A model generated the notes under the pieces. The model saw only the letters and a list, made by a program, of their open reading frames with translations, made no database searches and had not been told where the DNA came from. A stretch of DNA of 64,000 bases from an uncultured Burkholderiales bacterium (lineage in GTDB: Bacteria > Pseudomonadota > Gammaproteobacteria > Burkholderiales > Burkholderiaceae_C): positions 62,001 to 126,000 of the forward strand of contig CAIKVH010000070.1 in NCBI GenBank assembly GCA_903830725.1. Reading direction: 5' to 3'. Shown in pieces: positions 1 through 9,694 of the stretch (positions are counted from its first letter, which is position 1; each line of letters starts with the position of its first letter). The position numbers were made by a program, and so were the translations under genes.

Positions 1-881
1 AGTGTTTTAACTGCATCATACGAATTAAGTGGGAGGTTGTAACCTCCAGGATCAAGAACTCCAGTTATTCCAAGACTGTTAAGCTCAGCAATGAAGTCTT
101 GTGTTCCCCGTAACCTTTGAGTACTGTTCGGCTCAGGCAGGAGATTGTAGACATCGCTAATCGAGCGACTACTCCCGTAAAGCCAGTCTGAATTTTTGGA
201 ATTCAAAATTGGATCTTCGGTTAATCGAGAAAGTAATTCGTGCGAATGAAGTTTATTTGAAAAATTTTTATCAGCCAGTACCTTGATAGCACTTGAGGAT
301 AAAAGAATGGAATCGTAAAAATGTTGAATATAAACGGGATGTCCTAAAGAAAAGCGGTCTAATTCAGCTTTGGTTGGACGTCTGTGCTCTGCGAACTGAT
401 TCTCTGTCCATCCTCCAGCGATAATAATCCATTGATTCTTGGAGGTTGTTGCTGCTTTCTTTTTAATCAACTCTAAGGCGCTTGAAAGACTTCTTACTCC
501 CGTCCAACTCACCTCTACCCCATAGGTAAGTCCGGCTCTAATCGCGTGAATATGGGAATCTATCAGTCCCGGAATTACCGTAGCTCCCTTCAGGTCAATT
601 ACTTCGCTTGTGGGGTCAGTATGGGATAGGATTTCATCATTCGTACCGACGGACTCAATTAAGCTATCTTTTATGAGTAAAGCTTTAGCGTAGTTGTTTT
701 CTGAGCGGTAAATTTTTCCATTGATAAGCGCTATTGTTATCGGTGTTTTGAGTTTGGTTATAGGTGCCTGAGCTACAGAAAAGTCTGCGCCGATTAAGAA
801 GGCTGACAGAATCAACCAATTTTTGACTTTTGTTGAATAAGTTTTATGGACTTTCAATGGTGTAATTGCATTTGGCTTCAA
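1..881 (-). CDS. Exported amidohydrolase, YtcJ-like (3' end truncated by window edge)
   Basis: My translation of the minus strand gives ...ITIALINGKIYRSENNYAKALLIKDSLIESVGTNDEI...VIDLKGATVIPGLIDSHIHAIRAG..., an amidohydrolase DSHxH metal motif after a signal-like N-terminus. TTG at 881 is the probable start. The ORF runs off the left edge, so it is absent from the track. Confidence 0.8.
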   Translation of the reverse strand, partial: MKPNAITPLKVHKTYSTKVKNWLILSAFLIGADFSVAQAPITKLKTPITIALINGKIYRSENNYAKALLIKDSLIESVGTNDEILSHTDPTSEVIDLKGATVIPGLIDSHIHAIRAGLTYGVEVSWTGVRSLSSALELIKKKAATTSKNQWIIIAGGWTENQFAEHRRPTKAELDRFSLGHPVYIQHFYDSILLSSSAIKVLADKNFSNKLHSHELLSRLTEDPILNSKNSDWLYGSSRSISDVYNLLPEPNSTQRLRGTQDFIAELNSLGITGVLDPGGYNLPLNSYDAVKT

Positions 882-893
882 TTCGAATTTCGA

Positions 894-1286
894 TCAATTC
901 ATTTTTTTCATAATGCAGTCGGTTTCAACATATCGATTTGATGTGTTTGTCCTGATAACTATTTTTACCTGGGAATAGCCTTCTTTTTGACACGATAGGG
1001 CGACGTCTTCAGGCTTGACGAGTTTTGAAATATGGCTTCGGTAAACCCCTAAAACATTTGTTTTGACCTCTATTTTTAATCCATTTTTAGATGTCAATAT
1101 TGCCTTTGCAGCTGAAATATTTAATCCTCGATCATCTCGAACAAAACCAAAGTAAGCAGGACCTGCATCCTCGGTGTCGTCAGCAAACTCATATTCTCCT
1201 CCACCTGCAAAGCAGGTGGAGGAAAAAAAGTAACTTGACGCTACAAGGGTGATAAAGGTCGAAAGATATTTAAAAGTTTTATGCAT
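894..1286 (-). CDS. Secreted protein of unknown function, possibly a carboxypeptidase-regulatory/transthyretin-like fold
   Basis: 130 aa ORF with a signal peptide (MHKTFKYLSTFITLVASSYFFSSTCFAGG); overlaps the upstream membrane ORF by 8 bp. Confidence 0.65.
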   Translation of the reverse strand: MHKTFKYLSTFITLVASSYFFSSTCFAGGGEYEFADDTEDAGPAYFGFVRDDRGLNISAAKAILTSKNGLKIEVKTNVLGVYRSHISKLVKPEDVALSCQKEGYSQVKIVIRTNTSNRYVETDCIMKKMN

Positions 1287-1662
1287 GAGTCCAATAGTAT
1301 TTCAATGAGTGGATTAAGACTGGGAGTAGTCCCCAAACTGCCGCCCAAGATAAATGCGATAGAAATGGAACTGATTTTTTTGAGGCTTCAAATGATGTTG
1401 TTAATAAAGCAACCGCAGAGGCAAAAAGGGCCGACGTCCCTATCCACCCGTACCAGTACATTGCAGGGCCTTGGGATTCTGTCATCTTTGCAAATCCAAA
1501 TGCGAATTCGTTAACCGCCGGATAGAACGTGAAGAGAGGTAATTTGTAAAGATCACAAACCACATAACTCACGCTCGCAACTATGCTGAAAACGAGGCAA
1601 AAGATAATTTTTTTGTTATCCGTGTTTTCGCTTTGAATCTCATCCGTACCGTGCTCTTTCAT
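1279..1662 (-). CDS. Multi-pass membrane protein, unknown function
   Basis: 127 aa hydrophobic ORF; overlaps both neighbours by a few bp (operonic). Confidence 0.7.
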   Translation of the reverse strand: MKEHGTDEIQSENTDNKKIIFCLVFSIVASVSYVVCDLYKLPLFTFYPAVNEFAFGFAKMTESQGPAMYWYGWIGTSALFASAVALLTTSFEASKKSVPFLSHLSWAAVWGLLPVLIHSLKYYWTHA

Positions 1663-2159
1663 GATCCAAATCCTCTAACGTTATTTACGATATGACCGAC
1701 TAAAAAAGAATACCAGCAAATGAATGTAAGTGTTAGGGTTAAGTATTTTTTTGCCTTACTAAATTCATTTTCTACATCAAATTTCCACAATGCGTAATAT
1801 CCTGGAAGTAGAAAAAAACCAATCGTGATGAGATGTTCTTTGAGTTCGAAAAATCCCTGGGTTAACCAGAAACCTTGTTGTTCCATGGGTATTCGAATGG
1901 CTATTCGGTATTTTGCGTAAATCCATCCTCCGAATAAAAAGGTGAGTATCCATAAAATACAAATGGCTTGAGTATAAATAGAGCTTTGAACGGAACCAAA
2001 TCGATCAATTATATTTTTGTTCGATGACTTTTGTTTCCTGAACAAGGAGTATGCTTGGTGACTCATTGCACCTAAAAGGGCAACAGATAAAAGCCCATGT
2101 ATTATGAGCAATATAGACCAAAAAATATCTGCAGGTATGAAACTATATAAAAATTCCAT
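1659..2159 (-). CDS. Multi-pass membrane protein, His-containing TM segments
   Basis: 166 aa ORF with about four hydrophobic helices; 4 bp overlap with the downstream ORF. Confidence 0.7.
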   Translation of the reverse strand: MEFLYSFIPADIFWSILLIIHGLLSVALLGAMSHQAYSLFRKQKSSNKNIIDRFGSVQSSIYTQAICILWILTFLFGGWIYAKYRIAIRIPMEQQGFWLTQGFFELKEHLITIGFFLLPGYYALWKFDVENEFSKAKKYLTLTLTFICWYSFLVGHIVNNVRGFGS

Positions 2160-2696
2160 TTGTGGTTCTAAGATGAGTTTATAGAATAGGGATTATCACT
2201 CCCGCTGTGGATCGTGATATTGTTCATGCCTTCATTGATAATTCCAAGGAGGCAAACCCCTAAATAACCCTAATTTCTGGAGTTAGGGATACAGGAAATT
2301 TCATAGATACCGTCAGCCAACGCTTAAATTCTTTACTTTTTATGGCAGAAATTGTAAACAACTTTGTTTATATTTTCAGGCTAAGAAGCCCTTAAAGCGA
2401 GAATCTCTCGATTTTTAAATGCTTGTCCCAAAATGCCAACATCATCCTAGAACCGAGAAAACCTACACAAATCTAGGCTTTGTGGGGCTAGCCGCTTGGG
2501 GGAGGGGGGCGGTTACCAAAATTGAGTCCCTTTACTACTCCAGGGGCACCCTCAAGTCGACTACGGCCATCAGTTTTAATTTTGTAGTGGTGTAAGTTTA
2601 CAGTGGCACTTAGCTAAGACAACTTGGATTGATACCCTGGAGTTTCTACAGAGAAAGGAGATGACAAAAAAATCCGTCACATGATAAAATTCATGT

Positions 2697-3122
2697 GTGA
2701 AAACTACAGTGCCCCATAAATTTATTTGCATCCAGGTTGCTTTGATGCTCAGCTTACTTCTAGCTCTGGGGCCATTTTTGCACGCTCATTTCGGTATCGC
2801 AACGGTTTCGGGCTTTCACATGGCAGGCTATAACTCAGTAACAGTTTCATCAGAGCCCGTCTTTGGTATGACGGGTATTAGTCAATTGGATGAGCAAGAG
2901 TCCGCCTCAGTTGGAGTTGAAACCGCATATTTGAAACAAATAGAACTTGATGTTCAACAACCGCCCGATGTTTTTTTTATTTTGACCGGTTTCGTTTTGG
3001 CTTTAGTGGATCTGAATATTTCGTCTTGCTTGCCCAGGCCTTATCCTCAAGTTCCCGGGCGTTCAAATTTTCTCGCTGGCTTTCCCCCCTTAACTCACGC
3101 ACCTCCCACCTTTAGCCTCTGA
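2697..3122 (+). CDS. Small exported/membrane protein preceding the RND operon, DUF2946-like organisation
   Basis: 141 aa; N-terminal hydrophobic segment, LHAHFG...GFHMA His-rich stretch and C-terminal ...THAPPTFSL. Co-directional, 60 bp upstream of the RND adaptor. Confidence 0.6.
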   Translation: MKTTVPHKFICIQVALMLSLLLALGPFLHAHFGIATVSGFHMAGYNSVTVSSEPVFGMTGISQLDEQESASVGVETAYLKQIELDVQQPPDVFFILTGFVLALVDLNISSCLPRPYPQVPGRSNFLAGFPPLTHAPPTFSL

Positions 3123-3181
3123 TTTATTACGGATGTGTACTTGTATACATCTTTGTCAGTTCCTGATGTTAGGAGTTTGCG

Positions 3182-4309
3182 ATGTTAATTTATTTAAATT
3201 TCTTTGTTAGTCGACTTTTACCGATTACTTTCTTGACCCTAGCACTGGGTACTCTGGTTCCAAAAGCGGCTATGGGCCAATCCGCAGTGGATGCGACGGT
3301 GTTGCTGCCCATGAACGCAAAACAGCAAGCAACTCTTGGCATTCAAATCGCCAACATACAGCCTTCCACAGGAGGTCAGTTGTTGGCGAGCGCAACCGTT
3401 GTCATACCTCCTGGCAAAGAGTTTACATTGTCTGCGCCCTATGCAGGGCAAATATCTCGGTTGTTGGTGGGGGTAGGGGATACGGTTAAAGCTGGTGCGG
3501 CCCTTGCACATTTTACCAGTCCGATGTTAGGGGACGCGCGTCGCTTGCTCAACGAGGCAGAGCTAGATTACAAAAATGCCAAAGCCGCTGCACAGCGTGA
3601 TCAAGCTATGTTTGATGAAGGCATTATCCCTGCGGTTCGTTTGCAATTGAGTCGCTCAAAGCAAGAAGCTGCTCAATCCCAAATGCAATCACGTGAGGCT
3701 GAACTTTTGAGCACTGGGATGCGTTTTGATGCCAACTTAGGCTACGCAACTGGGACAATCAAGGCGCCCTTATCAGGTACGGTGTCCGAGGCGTTCGTAG
3801 CGGTGGGACAGCGCGTTGAGGCGGGTGCTGTGTTGTTCAAGCTTGCCGATAGCTCTCAGTTACAGCTTGATTTGCAACTCTCGTCCGACAAAGCCTCGCA
3901 ATTGCAAGTTGGCGACGAAGTGAGTATTGGATCTCGCAGTGCCAGGGCTAAACTCATTGCTGTTAGTCGTTCTGTAGATGCAAGTCAAGCAGCGCGCGCG
4001 CGCGCAGTGGTAACAGACCGGGGTAGCTTGCAACCTGGTGAATTGGTATCGGTCACCCTCAATGCAAAAGGCAAGGTCGTTTCAAGCAGTCCTGGCAAGC
4101 AGTGGTTGGTTCCTGCCCGAGCAGTTACACAGTGGCGGGGTAAGCCCTGGATCTTTGTAGCGAATGACAAAGGCTTCCAAGCTCAAGCGGTCAATTTGAT
4201 TTCCACCACGGACGAGCTATCGCTTGTGGAGATGACGTTATCCGCTCCTAGCAAGGTTGCCATCACGGGTATCGCATCCCTGCGTGCATTGTTGCAAAAG
4301 GATGAGTGA
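3182..4309 (+). CDS. HlyD/CzcB-type RND periplasmic adaptor subunit
   Basis: Signal peptide, lipoyl-like APYAGQISRLLVGVGDTVKAGAALAHF and IKAPLSGTVSEAFVAVGQRVEAGAVLFKLAD; overlaps the czcA start. Confidence 0.88.
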   Translation: MLIYLNFFVSRLLPITFLTLALGTLVPKAAMGQSAVDATVLLPMNAKQQATLGIQIANIQPSTGGQLLASATVVIPPGKEFTLSAPYAGQISRLLVGVGDTVKAGAALAHFTSPMLGDARRLLNEAELDYKNAKAAAQRDQAMFDEGIIPAVRLQLSRSKQEAAQSQMQSREAELLSTGMRFDANLGYATGTIKAPLSGTVSEAFVAVGQRVEAGAVLFKLADSSQLQLDLQLSSDKASQLQVGDEVSIGSRSARAKLIAVSRSVDASQAARARAVVTDRGSLQPGELVSVTLNAKGKVVSSSPGKQWLVPARAVTQWRGKPWIFVANDKGFQAQAVNLISTTDELSLVEMTLSAPSKVAITGIASLRALLQKDE

Positions 4310-7300
4310 TGTTTGAATACCTTATCCGTCTGAGCCTGCGTTTTCGCAGCCTCACCCTAGCATTGGCCGTTTTGGTGTTTATAGCGGGCACCTATGCATG
4401 GATCAATTTACCTATTGATGCCTTTCCTGATATTTCGCCAACCCAGGCCAAGGTGATTCTTAAAATCCCTGGTATGACTCCCGAAGAGGTTGAGCAGCGA
4501 GTCGTCAAGCCCATAGAGCAAGAGTTGCTGAGTATCCCGTATAAACTTATTGTGCGTTCTGTCTCAAAGTACGGAATTGCCGATATCACCATCGATTTCA
4601 ATGAAGGTGTAGATCTGTACTGGGCCCGCCAACAAGTCTCCGAGCGATTGAGCTCAGTCATGCGTGATTTGCCGTCCAGCGTAAGCGGTGGATTAGCCCC
4701 GATCACCACGCCGCTGAGCGAGGTGTATATGTTTACGCTAGAGGGAGAGGGCTTTGGTCTAGACGAGAAACGTCGTGTGCTTGATTGGGTCATCCGTCCA
4801 GAGCTACGGACCATTGCCGGTGTGGCCGAGGTTAATTCACTCGGGGGCGATGTGCAAACCTTCGAGGTCATTCCAAATACGGCCAAGATGGCTGCTATGG
4901 GCTTGAGTATGAATGATTTGCGTCAAAGTTTGCTAGCAAACAACAGCAACGACGGGGCTGGTCGGTTGACTGCTGGCGAAGAGGCCTTGGTGGTGCGCGT
5001 GGAAGGCGCTGTTAAAACCCTGGATGATTTGCGTGCAGTGCGACTTGAAACCGCGCGCAAGGTTAAAGTGCAGCTAGACGATGTAGCCACCGTTACTCAT
5101 GGCTCACTCACCCGTTACGGAGCAGTCACTCATGATGGCCAAGGCGAGGCGGTTGAGGGGCTGGTGCTGGGTATGCGAGGCGCCAATGCGCGCCAGTTGG
5201 TGAACGCTGTCGATGCCAAATTGGTTGAGATGGCACCCCGGTTACCTAAAGGGATGACGGTAAAAACTTTTTACAACCGAGGTGATTTAGTCACGCGAGC
5301 TGCGGATACTGTGATTCACGCCTTGATTGAAGCGGCGGTGTTGGTTTGCATAACCTTGTATATTTTTTTAGGAGGCATGCGCGCGGCTGTTGTGGTCGCC
5401 GTAGCGCTGCCTTTGTCCGTGTTGAGCACTTTCATGTTGATGCGCGCCTTTGGGGTCACTGCTAATTTAATGAGCCTGGGGGGCTTGGCTATTGCGCTAG
5501 GTATGTTGGTGGACGCAGCTGTGGTGGTCGTTGAAAACATCGAAACTGCTTTTGCTTTACACCCCAAAGGCCACGCTTTATCAAAGACTGAAATTTTACT
5601 TTCCGCGGTACGTCAGGTTGTTAAGCCTGTAGCTTCGGGTGTTTTGATTATTTGCGTTGTGTTCCTGCCTTTGCTAAGTCTAGAGGGGTTAGAGGGTAAG
5701 TTGTTTGCTCCCGTGGCAGTGACCATCATCATGGCTTTGGCGTCTTCGCTCTTGCTCGCGTTCAGCGTCATCCCAGCCTTAGCATCTATAGTACTCAAGG
5801 AGGAAGGGGCACACGAGCCTGTGGTGATGCAAAAAATTCATGCTGCTTATTTGCGCTTACGTGAAAAGGTATGGGCTAAGCCGCAGTGGTTGTACGGCGT
5901 ATCACTTGCCTCGCTTGTCGTAGCTGCAGTGCTCTACAGTGTCATCGGTAAAACTTTCATGCCTACTTTGGATGAGGGTGATATTTTGGTGCAGTTGCAA
6001 AAGTTGCCTTCGATTTCTTTAGAGGCTGCTCTGGAGATAGATACGCGTGTACAGCAAGCCATTATGGAGGGCGTACCCGAGGTTAAATCCATTGTGGCTC
6101 GCGCTGGCTCTGATGAGTTGGGCTTAGACCCGATGGGTTTCAATGAGACGGACACATTCTTAGTCCTCAAGCCTAAGAGTGAATGGCGTGGCAGCAAAGA
6201 TGATATTGTGAATGCGTTGCGATCTGTGTTGGACGGATTTCCCGGTCTGGTCTATGGGTTCACCCAACCCATAGAAATGCGTGTATCCGAAATGCTCACT
6301 GGCACCAGAGGCGATGTGGCTATCAAGATCTTTGGCACCGACCTGGCTCGCTTAAACGATGCTGCGCACAAAATAGCCGATGCAGTGAGCACTATCCCGG
6401 GTGCCGCTGAAGTGATTGCTCCTAAGGCTGAGGGTTTGCAATACCTGTCCGTGCACTTAAACCGCACGACGATGGGTCAGGCGGGCTTTAATGTGGAGGC
6501 TTTGCAGCAGGCCTTGAAATATCAAATTGAGGGTGAGTCTTTGGGTTATGTATTGCGAGATGGGATACGTTTGCCACTCATACTTCGTGGTAATGAGGCT
6601 ACACGTCAAAGCCCAGAAGCCTTTAAAAACTTGCAACTCGTTGCCCCCGACGGTCGAGTGTGGTCTGCAAATGCACTAGCCGACATCCGCTTAGTGGATG
6701 GCCCTATTCGTGTGGACCATGAACAAAGTTCACGATTCACGAGCGTTCAGGTCTCAGTGGATGGACGCGATTTGACGGGCTTTGTTAGCGAAGCTCAAAA
6801 GGCGGTTGCAGCTTTGAAATTGCCCAATGATTTGAGAATTGTGTGGGGTGGTCAATTTGAAAATCAACAGCGAGCTGCAGCGCGTCTTGGCTTGGTTATT
6901 CCAGTAGCGTTAGCCTTGATCTTCACAATCTTGGTTTTTACTTTTGGGTCCGTTGTTCAAGCGGGCATCATCTTTTTGAACATCCCATTTGCAATGGTGG
7001 GGGGTGTCATGGCACTGGCACTCTCAGGAGAGTATTTGTCGGTTCCAGCTTCTGTGGGTTTCATTGCACTTTTGGGTATTGCTGTGCTCAATGGGGTGGT
7101 GATGGTCACACACTTTAACGAGCGTTTGCTGAACGGCGAGGCAATGAATGTTGTGGTGCGACTGGGTACTGAACGCCGGTTGCGTCCGGTTTTAATGACA
7201 GCGGTCATCACTGCCCTAGGTATGATTCCTTTGTTATTCGCAACCGGACCTGGGTCTGAAATTCAACGCCCTTTGGCTATTGTTGTGACGGGTGGATTGT

Positions 7301-7416
7301 TCAGCTCCACACTTTTGACGCTCATGCTCTTGCCCAAATTGTTTGAACGATTTGGTGGGCTACAGAGCGTCCCGTGGCATTTGCTGAAGCGTTTGCTACC
7401 TTGGAGAAAAGCATGA
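4306..7416 (+). CDS. czcA: Heavy-metal efflux RND transporter (CzcA/CusA family)
   Basis: 1036 aa; FPDISPTQAKVILKIPGMTPEEVEQRVVKPIEQEL, TM4 ALGMLVDAAVVVVENIET, and other HME-RND hallmarks. Confidence 0.95.
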   Translation: MMFEYLIRLSLRFRSLTLALAVLVFIAGTYAWINLPIDAFPDISPTQAKVILKIPGMTPEEVEQRVVKPIEQELLSIPYKLIVRSVSKYGIADITIDFNEGVDLYWARQQVSERLSSVMRDLPSSVSGGLAPITTPLSEVYMFTLEGEGFGLDEKRRVLDWVIRPELRTIAGVAEVNSLGGDVQTFEVIPNTAKMAAMGLSMNDLRQSLLANNSNDGAGRLTAGEEALVVRVEGAVKTLDDLRAVRLETARKVKVQLDDVATVTHGSLTRYGAVTHDGQGEAVEGLVLGMRGANARQLVNAVDAKLVEMAPRLPKGMTVKTFYNRGDLVTRAADTVIHALIEAAVLVCITLYIFLGGMRAAVVVAVALPLSVLSTFMLMRAFGVTANLMSLGGLAIALGMLVDAAVVVVENIETAFALHPKGHALSKTEILLSAVRQVVKPVASGVLIICVVFLPLLSLEGLEGKLFAPVAVTIIMALASSLLLAFSVIPALASIVLKEEGAHEPVVMQKIHAAYLRLREKVWAKPQWLYGVSLASLVVAAVLYSVIGKTFMPTLDEGDILVQLQKLPSISLEAALEIDTRVQQAIMEGVPEVKSIVARAGSDELGLDPMGFNETDTFLVLKPKSEWRGSKDDIVNALRSVLDGFPGLVYGFTQPIEMRVSEMLTGTRGDVAIKIFGTDLARLNDAAHKIADAVSTIPGAAEVIAPKAEGLQYLSVHLNRTTMGQAGFNVEALQQALKYQIEGESLGYVLRDGIRLPLILRGNEATRQSPEAFKNLQLVAPDGRVWSANALADIRLVDGPIRVDHEQSSRFTSVQVSVDGRDLTGFVSEAQKAVAALKLPNDLRIVWGGQFENQQRAAARLGLVIPVALALIFTILVFTFGSVVQAGIIFLNIPFAMVGGVMALALSGEYLSVPASVGFIALLGIAVLNGVVMVTHFNERLLNGEAMNVVVRLGTERRLRPVLMTAVITALGMIPLLFATGPGSEIQRPLAIVVTGGLFSSTLLTLMLLPKLFERFGGLQSVPWHLLKRLLPWRKA

Positions 7417-8747
7417 GCCGTTTAGTAAACTATCCTCACGTGGTCAATGCGTTGATTTTTGCCGTTGGGGTCGCGCAGGCTCAACAGGCTCAACAGGCTC
7501 AACAACAACAGCATGTGGCAACCACAACCTCCCTGACCACTACCACCGCTCAGATCATGCCTTATCTCCCCGGCGAAGTGGCAGTTAAGGAAGCTTTGCT
7601 TAGCAGCCCCCTGATGCAAGCCGCCCGATCTAAGAAAGAATCAGGCTCCGCGCGAGCTAAAGGAATTGATTCAGGTTCGGGCGAGTTCCTTTTGCGAAGT
7701 TCATCGCAAAGCCGGCGTGAAGTTGCTGCTGGTACGCAGATGCATGAATCGATGGTGAGTATTGAGCTTCCCGTGCGCTTTTGGGGTAAGCGTGGTATCG
7801 ATGCTGATCTTGCCAAACAAACACAAGCCTTTGCAGATATCGAATATGCTGACGCAATGCATGAAGGTGCACGCGAGTTGATGCGCTTGTGGTTTGCTTA
7901 TCTGCGTGCTTTAGCGGATAAAACAAATGCGCAAACCACGTTTGATTTAGCGGCCAAGATGCAACGCCTGACTCAGATCCAACTTAAGCAAGGCAACATA
8001 TCACAACTAGATGCTGAGTTGGCTAGTGCTGAGTTTGAGCGTATCACGGCCGCGCGCTTGGTGGCCGAGGCGCAGTTTGCCTCAACTTCATCTGCTTTCA
8101 CAAGTCGCTACAAAGGCATGGTCTTGCCCACGCTTATGCCTGCTTCTTTGCGCTTAGACTCGGCTCCGAGTTTGCCGGCATTAAATGAACCTTTGGATGC
8201 AATGCGCCAAGAGTTTCTGGAAAAAAACCACGAACTTAATATGATGCGTGTAGATGCACAACGCTTGCGTTTGACTGCAGATCGCGCCTCTCGTGACCGG
8301 CTACCCGATCCGACAATAGGGGTCTTTAGCGGGCGTGAGCGAGCAGGGACTGAAACCATTGCGGGTGTTATGTTGTCGATACCATTACCTGGTGCTTCAC
8401 GCTTTCATCATGCCAATGCGTTAGGGGCTGATGCTGAAACTGCGAGAGACAAGGTGCACTTGGCCGAGCAGCAGCTTGGGGCTATGTTCGAGAGCATGTG
8501 GATACAGTTTCAAAATAAACGTTTTGCGGCTGAGAATTTGAAATCTGCAGCGCTGCGCCAAGCATTGGTTGCGGAAAAATCAGTCAAGGCCTATACCCTA
8601 GGCGAGGGTACTTTATCGGATGTACTGCTGATTGCTCGTATGGCCAGTGACAACCTTAACGCGGCTGAACACATGCAGCTTGAGATGGTGGAGTTGCTAG
8701 CATTGATTCGTCTTGATCTGCATCAGATTTGGGATTTTGATGATTAA
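7413..8747 (+). CDS. TolC/CzcC-like outer membrane efflux protein
   Basis: ORF in track opens at 7374, but ATG 7413 overlaps the czcA stop (ATGA) and gives a signal-peptide N-terminus (MSRLVNYPHVVNALIFAVGVAQA). OMF-type coiled-coil sequence. Confidence 0.85.
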   Translation: MSRLVNYPHVVNALIFAVGVAQAQQAQQAQQQQHVATTTSLTTTTAQIMPYLPGEVAVKEALLSSPLMQAARSKKESGSARAKGIDSGSGEFLLRSSSQSRREVAAGTQMHESMVSIELPVRFWGKRGIDADLAKQTQAFADIEYADAMHEGARELMRLWFAYLRALADKTNAQTTFDLAAKMQRLTQIQLKQGNISQLDAELASAEFERITAARLVAEAQFASTSSAFTSRYKGMVLPTLMPASLRLDSAPSLPALNEPLDAMRQEFLEKNHELNMMRVDAQRLRLTADRASRDRLPDPTIGVFSGRERAGTETIAGVMLSIPLPGASRFHHANALGADAETARDKVHLAEQQLGAMFESMWIQFQNKRFAAENLKSAALRQALVAEKSVKAYTLGEGTLSDVLLIARMASDNLNAAEHMQLEMVELLALIRLDLHQIWDFDD

Positions 8748-8889
8748 ATGGTTCATCTAAAATGCGCACAATCCTCTTTTCCCTTTAAATAATTGCTTAA
8801 TGAGTTATTCTCTTAAACTCTTCTCAGCATAGATTCAATCACATAGCATTTTGCAAGCCAAAAAACTAGCCATCTAAGGATACAGAAGA

Positions 8890-9606
8890 ATGAATTTCAT
8901 CACCTCTCCCGAAGCTTGGATCGCCTTTGTTACCCTCACCGCACTGGAGCTGGTGCTTGGTATTGATAATATTATTTTCATTTCCATTCTTGTTGATAAA
9001 CTCCCTGCAGATAAGCGTGAAATAGCCAGACGAGTTGGTTTGTCGATGGCCCTGTTTCTGCGTATTGGGTTGCTTCTTGTTTTATCTTGGATCGTTGGAC
9101 TGGTAGAGCCAATGTTCAGTGCATTTGGACACGAGGTCTCTGGCAGAGATGCCATATTGCTTCTGGGGGGATTGTTCCTAATTTGGAAAAGTACAACCGA
9201 GATTCACCGAACTCTTGAGGCTGAGGAGGACTTAGATGCTAAAGTCTCAAAGGTCAACCTACTATCTGTGATTTTTCAAATCTTGTTGATAGATATAGTT
9301 TTTTCACTTGATTCCATTATTACAGCTGTTGGCATGGTCGATCAGATTGAAATTATGATCGCTGCTGTTACAAGCTCTGTTGGACTTATGATGTTGTTTG
9401 CGCGAGGAATTGGCGAATTCGTATCTAGGCACCCAACTATCAAAATGCTTGCCTTGAGCTTTTTGGTAGTAGTGGGCGTCGTTCTTATCGCAGAGGGCTT
9501 TGAGCACCACATTCCGAAAGGGTATATTTACTTTGGAATGGCTTTTTCTTTAGGCGTTGAAATGCTTAATATTCGAATGCGTAAAAATTCCTCCTCAAAA
9601 CACTGA
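8890..9606 (+). CDS. TerC family integral membrane protein
   Basis: 238 aa; ALELVLGIDNIIFISILVDKLP and LLIDIVFSLDSIITAVGM are TerC family signatures. Confidence 0.93.
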   Translation: MNFITSPEAWIAFVTLTALELVLGIDNIIFISILVDKLPADKREIARRVGLSMALFLRIGLLLVLSWIVGLVEPMFSAFGHEVSGRDAILLLGGLFLIWKSTTEIHRTLEAEEDLDAKVSKVNLLSVIFQILLIDIVFSLDSIITAVGMVDQIEIMIAAVTSSVGLMMLFARGIGEFVSRHPTIKMLALSFLVVVGVVLIAEGFEHHIPKGYIYFGMAFSLGVEMLNIRMRKNSSSKH

Positions 9607-9614
9607 GGGACTAA

Positions 9615-9666
9615 AAACTCAAATGTTCGAGAGATAACCCACTTTGAGTTTGGGTTTGGGTTTGGG
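9615..9666. repeat. Inverted repeat AAACTCAAA/TTTGAGTTT followed by (TTTGGG)3 between convergent genes
   Basis: AAACTCAAA at 9615-9623 pairs perfectly with TTTGAGTTT at 9643-9651, then TGGGTTTGGGTTTGGG. Confidence 0.7.
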
Positions 9667-9694
9667 ATTACAAATTTGCAGATTTTCTAAAGGC

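Noticed and set aside
1281-1514. 77 aa plus-strand ORF
   Set aside because: Antisense to the 127 aa membrane protein in the overlapping three-gene unit.
2262-2289. TAACCCTAA...TTAGGGATA inverted repeat as terminator
   Set aside because: No U-tract and not directly behind a gene 3' end; too weak alone.
4392-4886. 164 aa minus-strand ORF opposite czcA
   Set aside because: Shadow ORF inside a strongly supported czcA.
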